64,000 bases of DNA from NCBI RefSeq assembly GCF_964355755.1, contig NC_092671.1, forward strand, positions 20,236,001-20,300,000, given 5' to 3'. The translations under genes were made by a program, and so were the position numbers. Shown one piece after another: positions 11,445 to 23,228 of this stretch; position 1 is the first letter of the stretch; the number at the start of each line of letters is the position of its first letter. Source of the DNA: Antedon mediterranea (Eukaryota > Echinodermata > Crinoidea > Comatulida > Antedonidae). A model generated the notes under the pieces. It was not told the origin of the DNA, ran no database searches, and saw only the letters and a list, made by a program, of their open reading frames with translations.

Positions 11445-12235
11445 CGCCCACTTGCCATGGTCGAAAAAAATGGCACCAAAGTTTTTCTTGTTCAGCGGAA
11501 AATTCTGAGTCGGAAAATCGTTGGTGCCGACAATTAACATCAAAAGCCTACAAAATGACATAGCCCCTGGACTAAATTGCGCGATTCTCATGTTTGGGAT
11601 ATTCGTCTGTCGTCTCGTCGTCTCTCTCTCCCCCCCCCCCCCCCCCTCCCCCACTCTCTCTCTCTCACAGCTCTCTATCCCTACTAGTCGTGAGAGGCGC
11701 CCTATCTCGAGCGGTTCTGTAATGTTTTAAAACGGCGGGAGGCTCGGAGCCGCGGCAGAGGGAGCGGAGAATGTGACCAAAGTTCGTATCTTTGAGTGTG
11801 ACATCTTCATGGCCTACCTAGGCCTACGTCAAGCCGGATTCCCGTCAAGCCAAGGCAAAGAATAAAACTGTACTTTGACAATTGAACAGTAAGTCTAAGC
11901 TAGGTAGGCTAGGCTTAAAGTATGGTTTAATTAAAACCGCATATAAATGGACTCTACTAATTTAATAATATAATAGGCCTAGCCTAAAACTCTAGGCTAG
12001 GCCTAAGGCCCCTAGTACTAGTAGGCCTAGTAGCCTAGATAGTAGTAAGCCTAGCTAGCCTAGGCCGGTTGGTAACGGGACAATTCGGCCCTGAGCGAGA
12101 CGATTCGGCCTGAGACGATTCGGCACACTTAAATTTATCGGCTTTGATATGCATTTTATAAGCACAAAATAAGTTTTTTTCCCCAAACTTTATTTTCAGA
12201 TAGGGGGCCTATGCCTGCGGGGTAATTAATACTAC
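11445..12235. other. Gene-free spacer with poly-C/CT tract
   Basis: No coding region seen. It holds a roughly 20-base C run at 11631-11650 flanked by CT-rich repeats, many TAGGCCTA strings (11960-12065), and three ATTCGGC-containing strings (12080-12125) that resemble the minisatellite at 23005-23195. Confidence 0.5.
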
Positions 12236-12539
12236 TAGGGTAGAGGGCGCGCTACCCGGACATTGTTGGTAATCGGACACCGGGTTAAAGGACCATCATG
12301 AATATGTATGTCACTCTGTAAAAAAATGACCAATCAAATCGTTTTATTCGCTGAGGCATTCATTGATAAAATTCGCTCGTATACGTCATTGAGCCGATCG
12401 CCAGAAAAGCCAGTGACGTTCACAACAATAAAATTAAATTCAAAATTCTCCAGTTAAAAGGTCAAGGTGAGTTAAAATTTTAACGTATTATGAATTTCAT
12501 AAAAGAACATGGGCCTAGACTATTTAGGCCATAACTTAA

Positions 12540-14785
12540 AGGGGAATTCTGGGTTTAAAATTGCTTTTAAATATCGTTTATTTATTAAATAAAAAATATT
12601 ATAACAATATAGACATTTCAGAATGAAGAAGTAATAACGAGAAATTAAAAAATTAAATTTCATATACATTTTAGGGTAAATTCATGGAAAGTCTGTTTTT
12701 TAGCAGCTTAGGGAAGCTCATTAATATTCATGAGATATTCACAAAATCACGTCACCAGTGGATTCCAAACTCGCGACGTCATGTACGTTGTGTTTGTCAA
12801 CTAATATTTACATCTCTCTCCCCTGTCAAACGACGACCACCATTGTGATCATTGTGAAATACATTTTTTGTAGATTTTCTAAGCTAGGCCTAAAGTGTAA
12901 TAATAACAGTACCGTACTGACGCGGGTATAAGCCCATACTCGGGTATAAGCCCACCCCCGACTTTTGACTAATTTTCATGAAAAATGAGGCACTCGGGTA
13001 TAAGCCCACCCATTAATTCGAAGATCTACAGTGTGTGTCGTAATACATTATTTTGTATTTGGCGACGTCCATACACCGAATACACCTACCTTTGATCATA
13101 ACCAAGCTAGGCTAATATACGCTAGGCCATATGAGGCCTAGCGGTCCTGTTTTGTTTACACTCCATCGCGGTCGAAGATCGCTTCACACACGACGCTACA
13201 AGTCGCCAAAACGGAAAACCACTATTTGGTATCGGCTGCCATAAACAAGCTTATTAAATTTCTTTGGTACATTTCTATTTAACGAACATTGTATACTTGC
13301 TTTTCTGCTTGATAAATTCTTGTTAAATTGATGTTTAAAATAAGATATTCTACGATAAATTACACGAACTATAAACTTAATTTTCCGACACTCTACACCT
13401 CGTGTATTTAGAGGCAACGTCGTACACGTGAGGGCGCTCGCTCGCATGGTGGAATACACAGTGTACATGTGCTGTTTTTGACGATCTGCATTTTTGGATC
13501 CTCGGGTATAAGCCCACCCCCCAAACTTGACGTGATTTCATGTTCGAGGGGGGTGGGCTTATACCCGCGTCAGTACGGTAGTAGCATATATTTATTTGAC
13601 ATTTAATGAAATACAAAATTTAGTACAGATACGGAGTCATAAATTATACTATTTTTATACCTCTATAGTACAGATTGTATTATCGGCTTCACGTACAATA
13701 CTACTCTAGGCCTAGCCTAATAATAATATGGGCGAGAGCCATTCTGACTAGGGATTCCATGCCACGATGGCTACGTTAAAACAATGGGGCCCATGGGCCT
13801 AGCTAGCCTACTACTAGACGATTGGCCCATAAATAACAAAACCCATCCTATCAACCAAACTCCTAAACAATCTAAACCTAAAACATTCTACAAAATCGGC
13901 TGTAAATATTGAAGCAAAACAAGGTCCGATCGCCGTCCACACGTATGGTGTCCCGATCGTCTAAGTAGGCCTAAAATAAATAGGTTTAGTTTACTCTCCA
14001 AAAAAGCGGATACTCGTGCATCAAGCAAGTAGACCAGGTAGTAGGAAGGAGACCTAGCCGATCCGGCCCAGTTAAAAATTGAGCTAGCTAGTGTAGTAGA
14101 CCCTATGCGAATTGATACTACCAGGCCTTTTACTATAGGCTGCACTACACAAATATTCCAACTCTCTCATTCGAGCTATATTATCTATACCATTCCGGTA
14201 GGTCGAGTCGACCTTCAATCAAATACTGTACATCGTTCATGTTGTGATTATAGACGGGGTATACTCGACCCGACCAGTTTGGTATTGTTGTATCTGCTTA
14301 TCACGTGACGATGCCAGACATGGGCAGCAGAGAGAGCATGTGTATCGTCGTCTCGCTCGATCCTCAGCAGGAATGTACAGTATATGTTACGCTTCATTGA
14401 TTTTGATTTTTCCCTAAGTCGGTGCGAAAATCGGCAAACGTAAAGTGCAAACATATCTAATTTTTCACTGTTTTGATGAATTTTCATAAAAAATTGACTT
14501 TATAAATGGGAAGACCGACTAAAATTACATCAGATAAGTATAATTTTACAAAATTATTTGATATGGTTTATGATAACGAGTCGTCGGAAGATGGACCATT
14601 TCACGAATTTCCTATTTTGTAACCACAGTGTGATTTTGCCGTAGCTGCACTTGTAATCTGGCCTGATTTCACAGCCTTCGTTCTGCTTCACTGGGCGCTT
14701 ATATAAATTGAAACTTTTACCGTTCAAGAGACAAACAAATATATTTTACATTTTTTACTATTCATTTTAAACCCGGAACCCCCCT
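12540..14785. mobile_element. piggyBac-like MITE, copy A (with nested MITE)
   Basis: Flanked by TTAA on both sides (12536-12539, 14786-14789). The ends read AGGGGAATTCTGGGTTTAAA and its inverse TTTAAACCCGGAACCCCCCT. A TTAA target with G-rich termini is the hallmark of piggyBac elements. No transposase frame is present. Copy B at 26752-28326 matches along its length. Copy A is longer because a TA-flanked MITE sits inside it at 12912-13578. Confidence 0.8.
12912..13578. mobile_element. TA-flanked palindromic MITE, copy 1
   Basis: The ends are CCGTACTGACGCGGGTATAA and its inverse, with TA on both sides. Subterminal GGGTATAAGCCCA units repeat three times on the left and at least twice, inverted, on the right. 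Nested in piggyBac-like copy A; copy B lacks it and reads straight through ATAACAGTAGCATATA. A second copy is at 23229-23870. The TA target suggests Tc1/mariner-type mobilisation. Confidence 0.8.
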
Positions 14786-14942
14786 TTAATAAATAACGTA
14801 GATTTACACCCTAATCTAATGTTGGAGTTCCCTTTAGTTGTCTGCACTTCGGTGTCAACGTCAACAATTGAGGTTGCTAGTGGATACGGCCGATAGGGGG
14901 GTGTCAAATTACCATGACGTAATGCACGTGTGTGTTTGGGTA

Positions 14943-14962
14943 GTCGGACAGTAGGTGGCGCT
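14943..14962. repeat. Inner inverted 20-mer, left
   Basis: GTCGGACAGTAGGTGGCGCT, present as an exact inverse at 22491-22510 inside the right arm of the composite pogo-type element. It may be a subterminal transposase-binding site. Confidence 0.6.
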
Positions 14963-15469
14963 ATATATTTAAATACCACACGTACTGTTTAGGCGTTGAT
15001 TATTTATTGATAATCGGTTTTTGTATTATTATTATTATTATTTTTTTTTTTTTTTGTTTGTTATGTAGGTATAATAGTTAAACATTAGTATATTTAATAA
15101 ATACTTATATATATTATATATAGTACCTAAATCAGGACAATAATGTATTATACTTTAATTTTTTTTTTTCCTTCCAGATTTTGAACCTGCCCATCTAGAT
15201 TTTTACAAATCGAAGTTCGCCGAATTGTAGTAGTATGTTTAAAAAGATTGCAGTCAATGCAAATAGATATTTTCTATAATGAAACTTATTTTGAGTATCA
15301 TAATTTGATTTGTTTTGTATTCAAAATGTTGTATAGTTTATTTTCAATGAATAATTAACTAATTTAAAAATAATTAACTAATGAAAAGAACTTTTTTGAT
15401 GTCCTGTAAAGAAAGACCAATTCAATATACCTGTGTCAGTAATTTGTTTTTATAAAAACCTGATAGGTA

Positions 15470-17409
15470 ATGCCTGGACAAGAGAACTTCACAAAGAGAA
15501 AACTCGGTGGTTACACCAGGGAAAGAGTTGAAATTGCAGTAAGGCGCATCAGAAATGGTGAAATATCAGTGAGATCGGCCGCCAAACTTTACCAAATTCC
15601 AAAACCAGACCCATATCTAACTGTGGCAGAGGAAAATAAAGTCGTTGAATGGTTAAAGAGCATGGCCCGGATAGGGTATGGCCGCACTCACCATGAGCTA
15701 AAGCTCACGGTGAAAGAAATCGTAGAGAGTGACGGCCGGGAGACTCCTTTCAAAGACAACATGCCGGGACGGCAATGGCAGCGCAACTTTATGAAACGCC
15801 ACCCCGACCTGGCTGTGAGACTCCCAGAGTCCCTAGGAGTGGAGAGGGCTGCGGTCTCAAAAGAAAAGATAGCGGGGTGGTTTGAAGAATGCCAACGCTT
15901 CATAGCGAAGGAAAAGTTAGAAGAAGCGTTTGCGGATCCGACCCGGTTGTATAATGTTGATGAAACGGGCTTCCCTCTGGGTGTCAAGAACGAACGAGTG
16001 CTTGCGGCCAAGGGTGCAAAGGATGTCTTTCAGCAGACATCCTCAACACGTCACCAAATAACCGTAGTAGGTGGTTGCAACGCTGCTGGGTCCTTTATCC
16101 CACCCCTAATTATATTTCCGGGGGTGAGATTCGGATACAATCCGCTAGAGGGTGCTCCCGAGCACTCCTCCTTTGCCAAATCAAAAACTGGGTGGGTAAA
16201 TTCCGAAATTTTTTTTGAGTATATCTCTAATCATTTTTTGCCTTACGTTAAGTCTTTAAATGTTTCATTTCCAATTGTTTTATTTGTTGATGGCCATGCG
16301 TCTCACATCAACATCGAGACTGCAGAGTTGTGTGTAAGGGAGAAGATAGTTTTATACTGTCTTCCTTCACATTCTAGCCACCTTATTCAACCTTTGGATG
16401 TGGCCGTTTACAAGACCGTTAAGGCTTCTTGGGGTAAGGCCGTCCGTGGATGGATGATTGACCATCCCGGACAATATGTAACCAAGCAATCTTTTGCTTC
16501 AGTTTTTGGTTTGGCTTGGGAGGAAGGTGCCAAGAAGGAGCACGCAGTTTCTGGTTTCCGGAAAAGTGGGCTGTATCCCTTTAACCCAGATGCCATCGAT
16601 CAAGCGAAGCTTGCACCTTCTTCTGTTTTTCATAGGACAGAACCATTATCAACAGCCGGGCCATCAACGCCAATTACATCAAAACCAAATCAACCACTAT
16701 CAGCACCCACAACACCGTCAACACGACATTCACCAGCAAGACCGACATCATCAAAGACAGCATCGCTATCGTCGTCCTCTGCATCCAAGGTCGCCGCACT
16801 TCGTACTTTCGAAGCAGCCATGGGGGAAGCAACGGTCTCCCAATTCCAACGCCGGCAGATGGAGGGGTATGATATCCCTGACCACATGTACGAAACGTGG
16901 TTAACTCTGAGGTCGGGGCCCAGTAAGACCAGGACCCCCCTCCATCCTCATCAATGGGCAGACACCCTGATCATCAAACATACGTGTCGCTGGCGTTGGA
17001 AGAACATCTTGTATACCCGAAACGGGCCATGCCACAGGAGAAAAAGAAGAGCCTCCCTCATGTAATATCCGGGGAGGCTTACATGAAGATGCTGCGAGAA
17101 AAGGAACAAAAGAAAAAAGAAGAACAAGCAAAGGAAGAAAGAAGAAGAAAAATAGAAGAACAAAAAAATGAAAAATCAAAAAATGGCAAAAAAATAAAGA
17201 AAACAAAGACAACGCGACAGGAAACAACGATTGACGAGAATGAGTGTGCCAAGTGCCACGAGAACTATGACGACGACCCTGACAATTGGATTGGATGTGA
17301 AGGATGTTTACGATGGTACCACCGACAGTGTACCGACATAATGGACGTAGATGATCTGACGGACGACGACATTAACGACCTGGACTGGAAGTGTGATCAA
17401 TGTTTGTAA
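15470..17409 (+). pseudogene. pogo-type transposase with C-terminal PHD finger, one frameshift
   Basis: The first frame (15470-17065) has an N-terminal pipsqueak-like helix-turn-helix (GGYTRERVEIAVRRI to SAAKLYQIPK, residues 13-45), a CENP-B-type DNA-binding region (about 50-115) and a DDE_1 core with acids D164 (YNVDETGF), D274 (FVDGHASH) and D310 (QPLDVAVYK). Further on are GFRKSGLYPFNP and a Ser/Thr/Pro-rich linker. About 20 residues seem missing between the first and second helix-turn-helix. The frame changes between 16905 and 16954, near a C-run, into a second frame ending 17409. That frame has a Lys/Glu-rich coiled-coil-like stretch, then a C4HC3 PHD finger (CAKC, CEGC, WYHRQC, CDQC). 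The family cuts and pastes DNA at TA; the PHD finger could bind histone H3 tails. Confidence 0.85.
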
Positions 17410-18061
17410 TAAATGTGTTTGTCAGGTTTAAATTAAATGTTAAGAATCACGCTAATTAACACTTTTGATATCGGTACATATAAACTGGAATTTTATGCAC
17501 AAATCTCATCGTCTTTATATAAATAAATGATAAAAATAATAATGAATCTGGCTTCCAATATATTATATAAATATATTGTATAAATGATATGTAGGTCTAC
17601 AGTATGATTTGTGAATCATTAGTATTACATTATAATAATACAGCTATAATTGGATTATAGTGTAGTGTGGTGTTTGTGTACACTAATAAAAGTTCACTAA
17701 GAAATGATAAAACGCTGAAAATAACTTTCGTCAGTAATTAACTATACATCAGGGATAAACTTGTTTTGGGCATGAAACGCATTTGCAACCATCGATCATC
17801 TGTGAAGAAAATGAAAATAATGTGAACATAAACTTTGTAAAAAATATATCACGATAATGACGTTCAGGAATTGTCTATAACAAACAAACGGAAAATCGAA
17901 ATACAGGTAATAAAACAACCAATAAGTACTAACCCTTTTTTTTTTTAAATATTTATATCATCAAAGAATATTTTAAACATTCTAAAATTATTGTTTACTG
18001 GGTAAATTACCTTACGACAATATCATAGAGCAAAGAAAAACGCGATATAATATATAAAATA
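17410..18061. other. 3' flank of the transposase, with start of a local duplication
   Basis: No coding region. A roughly 160-bp unit at 17945-18108 is duplicated with divergence at 18129-18285 (both contain CATCAAAGAATATTT and AAAAACGCG). It lies within the composite pogo-type element. Confidence 0.5.
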
Positions 18062-18688
18062 GAGGGTGTCCGAATACGGAAACGCACCTGTCCGAGTACA
18101 TAGGCCTATACCAAAATACTTTTTTTTTAAATAGATATTTATAACATCAAAGAATATTTAAAAGATTCTATAATTATTTTTTACGAGGTAAGTTACCTAT
18201 AAAAATATCTTAAAGCGAGGAAAAACGCGGTATAATACATAAAATAGTGTACGAACCACGCGTCCGAGTACCGGGCCTAGAAGACATCGGTACCATTTTG
18301 GCCCTCTTGTAGTTACCCAATGGTTTTTTCCCGTGATATTTGGTGATTATTATTAACACATATTATATTATCGGTTATATTGTTCAAAGTGATAAAGATA
18401 TTCAATTTAAGTAATTATATTAATTTTCGTCTAAACTGTCCGAGTACCGCACCCCCTACCGGGTAGGGGGTGCGGTACTCGAACGGATAACACTATAATG
18501 TACACAATTGCTAAAATTGTACATTTAGACAAACTTTTAGAATTTTAATAGAAACTTACAAATATAACTGTAATAATAATTTAGTGTCGCCAAAAACAGC
18601 AACTAAATTCATATCTAGAAGGGCCCTGGATTACCTAAGCCTTCAAGGATCGGTACTCGGATGCGTTTTTTGGTACTCGGACGCCCTC
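18062..18688. mobile_element. Small TIR element with CCGAGTAC motifs
   Basis: The left end GAGGGTGTCCGAATACGG mirrors the right end GAGGGCGTCCGAGTACC (inverted). TCCGAGTAC motifs recur inside at 18090, 18260 and 18438 and, inverted, at 18470, 18650 and 18672. It resembles the GAGGGCGC..CGGAC ends of the larger surrounding element, so it may be an internally deleted relative inserted in it, or internal structure of it. Confidence 0.5.
18441..18481. repeat. Perfect 20-bp hairpin
   Basis: CGAGTACCGCACCCCCTACC followed, after one G, by its exact inverse. It lies near the centre of the 18062-18688 element and could be an extruding cruciform or the fused ends of an element. Confidence 0.85.
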
Positions 18689-18873
18689 AATGTTTTGTTT
18701 ATATTTCACATTATTTCATTAAAAAAAAAATTTTTTTTTTTTAATATACAAATATAATCATTTTATTCTTTATAATATTTGATTTTTATAGAGATATTGA
18801 ATTACTTTAAAAAATGCGATCCACTAATTAATTTTAGTGATTAATTCCATGTTTTTATATATTCCATGTTATT

Positions 18874-21800
18874 ATGTACATAATGGCTCTATTTAGTTGT
18901 TTGATGACATTACTCTGCACATTATTTCTGAGATCAATCATATTTCAACCAGGTTCATTTGATTGTCTGGTTCGTCAACTCAGCTATCATAACGAAAATG
19001 TTCACTATAACATCCGTGTCGGTGAGTCATGTTCTCTTTTTTTGCATACATGTGCTAGCATTAATAACACCACAAGAAAACGATATATAAGTAGGCCTGT
19101 GAGATATTACGCCAATCATTATTCGACTTTTAACCTATGTTTGTTGGTTAGTGGCGACATTCATCCTCACCCAGGCCCAGAGCTGATGCATAGGAACAAG
19201 AGCCAGCATATTGGAAACGGTAATAGTACGAAGAATACATGTGAATCTTGCGCTAAAACGACGAGACGCAATCAAAAATGTCTGATTTGCTGTGAATGTC
19301 ATCACATATTTCATATCAAGTGCATACCTATGAGCAGCGATAGTTATGTGTTTTATCAAGATAATCCATGGGCGTGTAACATCTGCTCCCTACCACAACT
19401 ATCGGACTCATTTTTTTACAACTCATTGATCAACAACAGTATATTGTCACTTGCATCCAGCAATACATCAACTGATTCTTCCATCTTTGAAACTAACCTT
19501 ATTCAAGTTGCTTTATTTAACGCCAGAAGTGTGGTGAATAAGATCGAAGAATTCCATGCGCGTATCGCAATTGATGAATTGGATATCTTGATTGTCACAG
19601 AAACGTGGCTGGACTCCTCTATTGATAGTACGGAACTGTTTCCAGACTCATTCGTTGTGTACAGAAAAGACCGTTCAAGACACGGTGGTGGTGTTCTGTT
19701 AGCTTTGAAGAACGCATTTAAATCCTCTATTGTTGACTTTCCTACTAACATTGAGGTCAAAATTATTGAAATAACTGTAAATAACAATTTTAACGTTTTA
19801 ATATGTGCTGTTTATAGGCCACCGAGTTCAAATGACGATTGGCTCAATCAATTCCACGATGTCGTTGATTTTATCCTATCTATTTTACATAAGTACTGTG
19901 GTATAATTTTAACTGGTGATTTTAATTATGATTACGGTGTTGATAGTCCCTTAGTTTATAAGAAATTTAAAGAAATTATTGCTCCACTTGATACTATACA
20001 ATTTGTTGATTTTTTTTACTCGTGTATCTAACACCAAAAGTAGCATTATTGATCTGGTCTTGTGCAATAACCCTGACATTGTATGTAATTTCAGAAGTCA
20101 TCCCGGTCTCAGTACAAGTGACCACCTTGGGGTTTATTTTAATATTAACGCTAGATGCAGTAAAGTTAAACCTGTAGATAGATATTATTATCAATATAGT
20201 AAATGTGACCATGACGATCTTTTTACAACGTTGGGGGCGGTTCCTTGGGGACTGTGCCTGGAACAATCAAACTGAGGAAATGTGGGAAAATTTTAAAGAC
20301 CTCTTTCTCGCCACTATCAACGATTGTATCCCTAAAGTCAAAAGTAAAAAAAGAAACAGGCCAGCTTGGATAACTCAAGAAATGGTTATCATGGCTCGTA
20401 AAAAGAAACGAATGCTAAAAGAGGCTTATCGTCATCCTCATAACCCAAGTAAGATGGACAAATATAGAAAGTTTAGTAATAAATTAAGAAACCTAACAAA
20501 AAAAGCTCATTTACAATATATTAGGAAATTAAGTGCCGCCTGTGTAAATGGTGACTCCAAACGTTTTTTTAGTTATGTTAAGACTAGGCGTAAGACTGGA
20601 CAAGTCAAAAACTTTGTTTTTAACGGTATACCCTTGGTTTCCGATATTGATGCGGTAAATGCATTTTCCACTTTCTTTGCGTCAAACTTTAACGAACCTA
20701 ATCGTAATTTCAATGTTAACCATGAGATCTGTAATTGTGTTCACCCAGATATTGTTCCCCTTAATAACATTAATATTACTGAAAAAACTATTTTCGAGGC
20801 TCTATTGTCATTGAAACCCAACAAATCCCCTGGACCAGACGGGATTACACCTAAAATGTTATCCATGTCAGCTCCAATTATTGCCCCAGTGTTGTGCAAA
20901 ATGTTTAACAAGTTCGTAACGGATGGCTTTGTACCAAAAGATTGGAAACTCGCGAATGTCACTCCTATTTTTAAGTCAGGTAATCGGAACGATGTTAATA
21001 ATTATCGACCCATATCGCTATGTTCTATTATAGGTAAGGTTTTTTAACGTATTATAGCAGATAACATTCTTTTTCATCTTCAATTTTTTGGATTTATAAG
21101 TCCCACGCAACACGGGTTTTATCCAGGTAGATCGTGTATTACTCAGGCCTCAGCGTTATATCATGATTGGTCACAAACAATGGATGTTAGACAACCTCCT
21201 GTAATTGATGCAATATTCCTTGATTGGGAGAAGGCCTTTGATCGTGTTCCCCATGATTTAGTAATCAAGAAACTGCACAACATGGGAGTATGTGGATCTC
21301 TCCTAAAGTGTCTTCACTCCTTTCTCAGTGACAGATTCCAACGTGTTGTTCTTAATAAGGAGCATTCGGATTGGGATAGAGTGGGCTCGGGTGTTCCTCA
21401 GGGATCCGTGTTAGGCCCGCTTCTATTTAATCTCTTTGTTTATGACCTACCTCTAAATACCTCTTCTGTTATGAAGCAGTATGCAGACGATACAGTAATT
21501 TATAAACCTGTATTCAGTCGTCATGATGCACTTACCTTACAACAGGATCTTTGTAAAATTTCCAAATGGTGTGAGGATAATAAAATGAAATTAAATGCAA
21601 AGAAGTGTAAAGTCATGCACATAACTAGGAAACGTAATTATATCCCTCATTTTATTTATACAATCGAATCCAATCCCATTGAAGCTGTTAATTCACATAA
21701 ATATCTTGGTATTAACTTCTCACGTGATTTAACATGGTCTGCTCACGTTAATGATGTATCGATGAAATCTATGAGAATGCTTGGGTTTATTAAACGGTTT

Positions 21801-22490
21801 GTAGGTTTCAATGACACCGAAATTTTACTACGACTTTTTAATGCACTATGTCGACCTGTTATTGAATATGGTGCTCCTGTGTGGGATCCACATCAAAAAC
21901 AACATAATATAGCTATTAACAAGTCATTAAGACGGGTTACTAAATTGTGTGTTGAAGGCGATTTCACTGACAGGCTTAAGATTCTAAATTTACCAGATAT
22001 GGTTCAAAGAATGAAATTTCATAGTATAATTTTTGTAGTTAAGTGTTTGCATAATTTAATTGATTTTGATATATTTGAATACCTTACAATTAATTCTCGG
22101 TATCCAGAGTCCCTCACCTTTAAACACATGTATGCTAGAACTAATGCATTTAAATACTCCCTGTTTGTTAATTTCCCTCGAATATGGGAATGTATCCCGC
22201 ATGAAGTTCGTAACAAAGTCCTGTTTAACTTTGGGGGGTTTAGAAGGGATTTGAAAAAATGTATTACTGATATCGAATTCATCTAGACTATCACTGTGTT
22301 TTTATGTCTATTGCGTTTTTCGTACTATTAGTTGGGAAAGCCACTCGACAGTGCAGTTCTTTTGAACTGATCCACTTTTGGTTACCCGCAGGTGCTGATA
22401 GTACTTTTGTTCTGTTTTGTTGAATGATGCCGTACCTTGTTTATGATTTTTGTATGTTACCTGGAAATTGAATAAAATAAAAAAAAAAAA
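18874..22490 (+). pseudogene. CR1-like LINE with 2A-like N-terminus, PHD-type finger, endonuclease and RT
   Basis: 18874-20029 encodes a hydrophobic N-terminus, then a 2A-like GDIHPHPGP (residues 94-102), a C4HC3 PHD-type finger (C123/C126, about C139/C142, H147/C150, C168/C171) and an apurinic-type endonuclease (NARSVVNK, TETWLD, HGGGV, YRPPSS, LTGDFN). Frame changes near 20030 and 20215 lead into 20205-21047, which carries the linker and the RT start (NKSPGPDGITP, DWKLANVTPIFKSG, NNYRPISL). A TAA at 21045 interrupts the RT. 21180-22286 holds the rest (FLDWEKAFDRVPHD, GVPQGSVLGPLLF, YADD). An AATAAA and a poly-A run end the element at 22490, directly against the 20-mer of the surrounding transposon. 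Confidence 0.85.
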
Positions 22491-22943
22491 AGCGCCACCT
22501 ACTGTCCGACTTCTAAAACAGGGGTACCATTTTGGTTCTTGGTATTTGAAGCCCTCTATCAGCCATATCCACGTGTAGCGGCCATTTTTTATTTTTTTAA
22601 CAACGAAGTAAGAGTTAAGAACCAACTATTAAAATCAAATTTTGGGTTACTTTTACACATTTTAAATAAGTTTGGTGTAGATTTTATAGACCTATGACCT
22701 TATAAGTTTCTTTAAAAACCCAAAATCATGTGTGACCTTGAACTTTACCTTACATAAATTATTGGTTTTAGAAGCGATGTTCATGGAAAATTGTAATTTT
22801 TTTTGGTTACCCAGCGACGTGACATCGGTAATGAATAATTCATGAGGAAAAATTATTTGATTGGTCAATATTTTATACATTCATAAGTAAACAGTGTCAC
22901 GTGTCCGAGTAACAACAATGTCCGGGTAGCGCGCCCTCTACCC
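22491..22943. repeat. Right arm of the composite transposon
   Basis: Begins with the inverted 20-mer AGCGCCACCTACTGTCCGAC and ends in the terminal inverted repeat next to TA. A segment near 22850-22910 is imperfectly inverted relative to 12260-12360. No coding region. Confidence 0.6.
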
Positions 22944-23004
22944 TAGGCTATTATTATATATGCCATAGAATATTACGGCTATGTTGAAAGCTAAGGTAGG
23001 AATT

Positions 23005-23195
23005 AGGTCAGGTCAACTCGGCCTTAAACCGTCTCGGCCAAAATCAAGTCGGGCCCCACCATTAACTCGCCCCTACGTGAACTCTGCCCTAATAAGTCAA
23101 GTCGGCCTAAAATCTTTTCGGCTTCACGTCATCTCGGCCTCAAGCCAACTCGGCCTCACATCAAATCGGCCAAAAATTACTAGGTAAACTCGGCC
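23005..23195. repeat. Degenerate minisatellite, TCGGCC core
   Basis: About 13 irregular units of 12-16 bp built on AACTCGGCCT or AAGTCGGCC. A few similar strings lie just outside the left end of the pogo-type element (12080-12125). Confidence 0.6.
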
Positions 23196-23228
23196 TCATT
23201 CAAATATGGAACGCAAAAAGTGCTAATA

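Larger units (their letters stand above)
12238..22943 (+). mobile_element. Composite pogo/Tigger-type transposon, TA-flanked
   Basis: Both ends carry the same inverted sequence: GGGTAGAGGGCGCGCTACCC then GGACATTGTTG, and after a short gap CGGACAC. A TA sits outside each end (12236-12237 and 22944-22945), as expected for Tc1/mariner/pogo insertion. Weaker inverted similarity (GACCAATCAAAT, ATTCATT) continues inward for about 120 bp. An inner inverted 20-mer is at 14943-14962 and 22491-22510. The element encodes a pogo-type transposase at 15470. Without the nested piggyBac-like MITE and the LINE it would be about 4.7 kb. That the transposase belongs to these ends is inference from position, superfamily and TA target. 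Confidence 0.7.

Noticed and set aside
13196-13616. 90- and 79-codon minus-strand frames (similar one at 23499)
   Set aside because: Both fall inside the TA-flanked MITE and are shared only because the MITE copies are.
16494-16904. 136-codon His/Gln-rich frame
   Set aside because: An out-of-frame shadow of the transposase's Ser/Thr/Pro linker.
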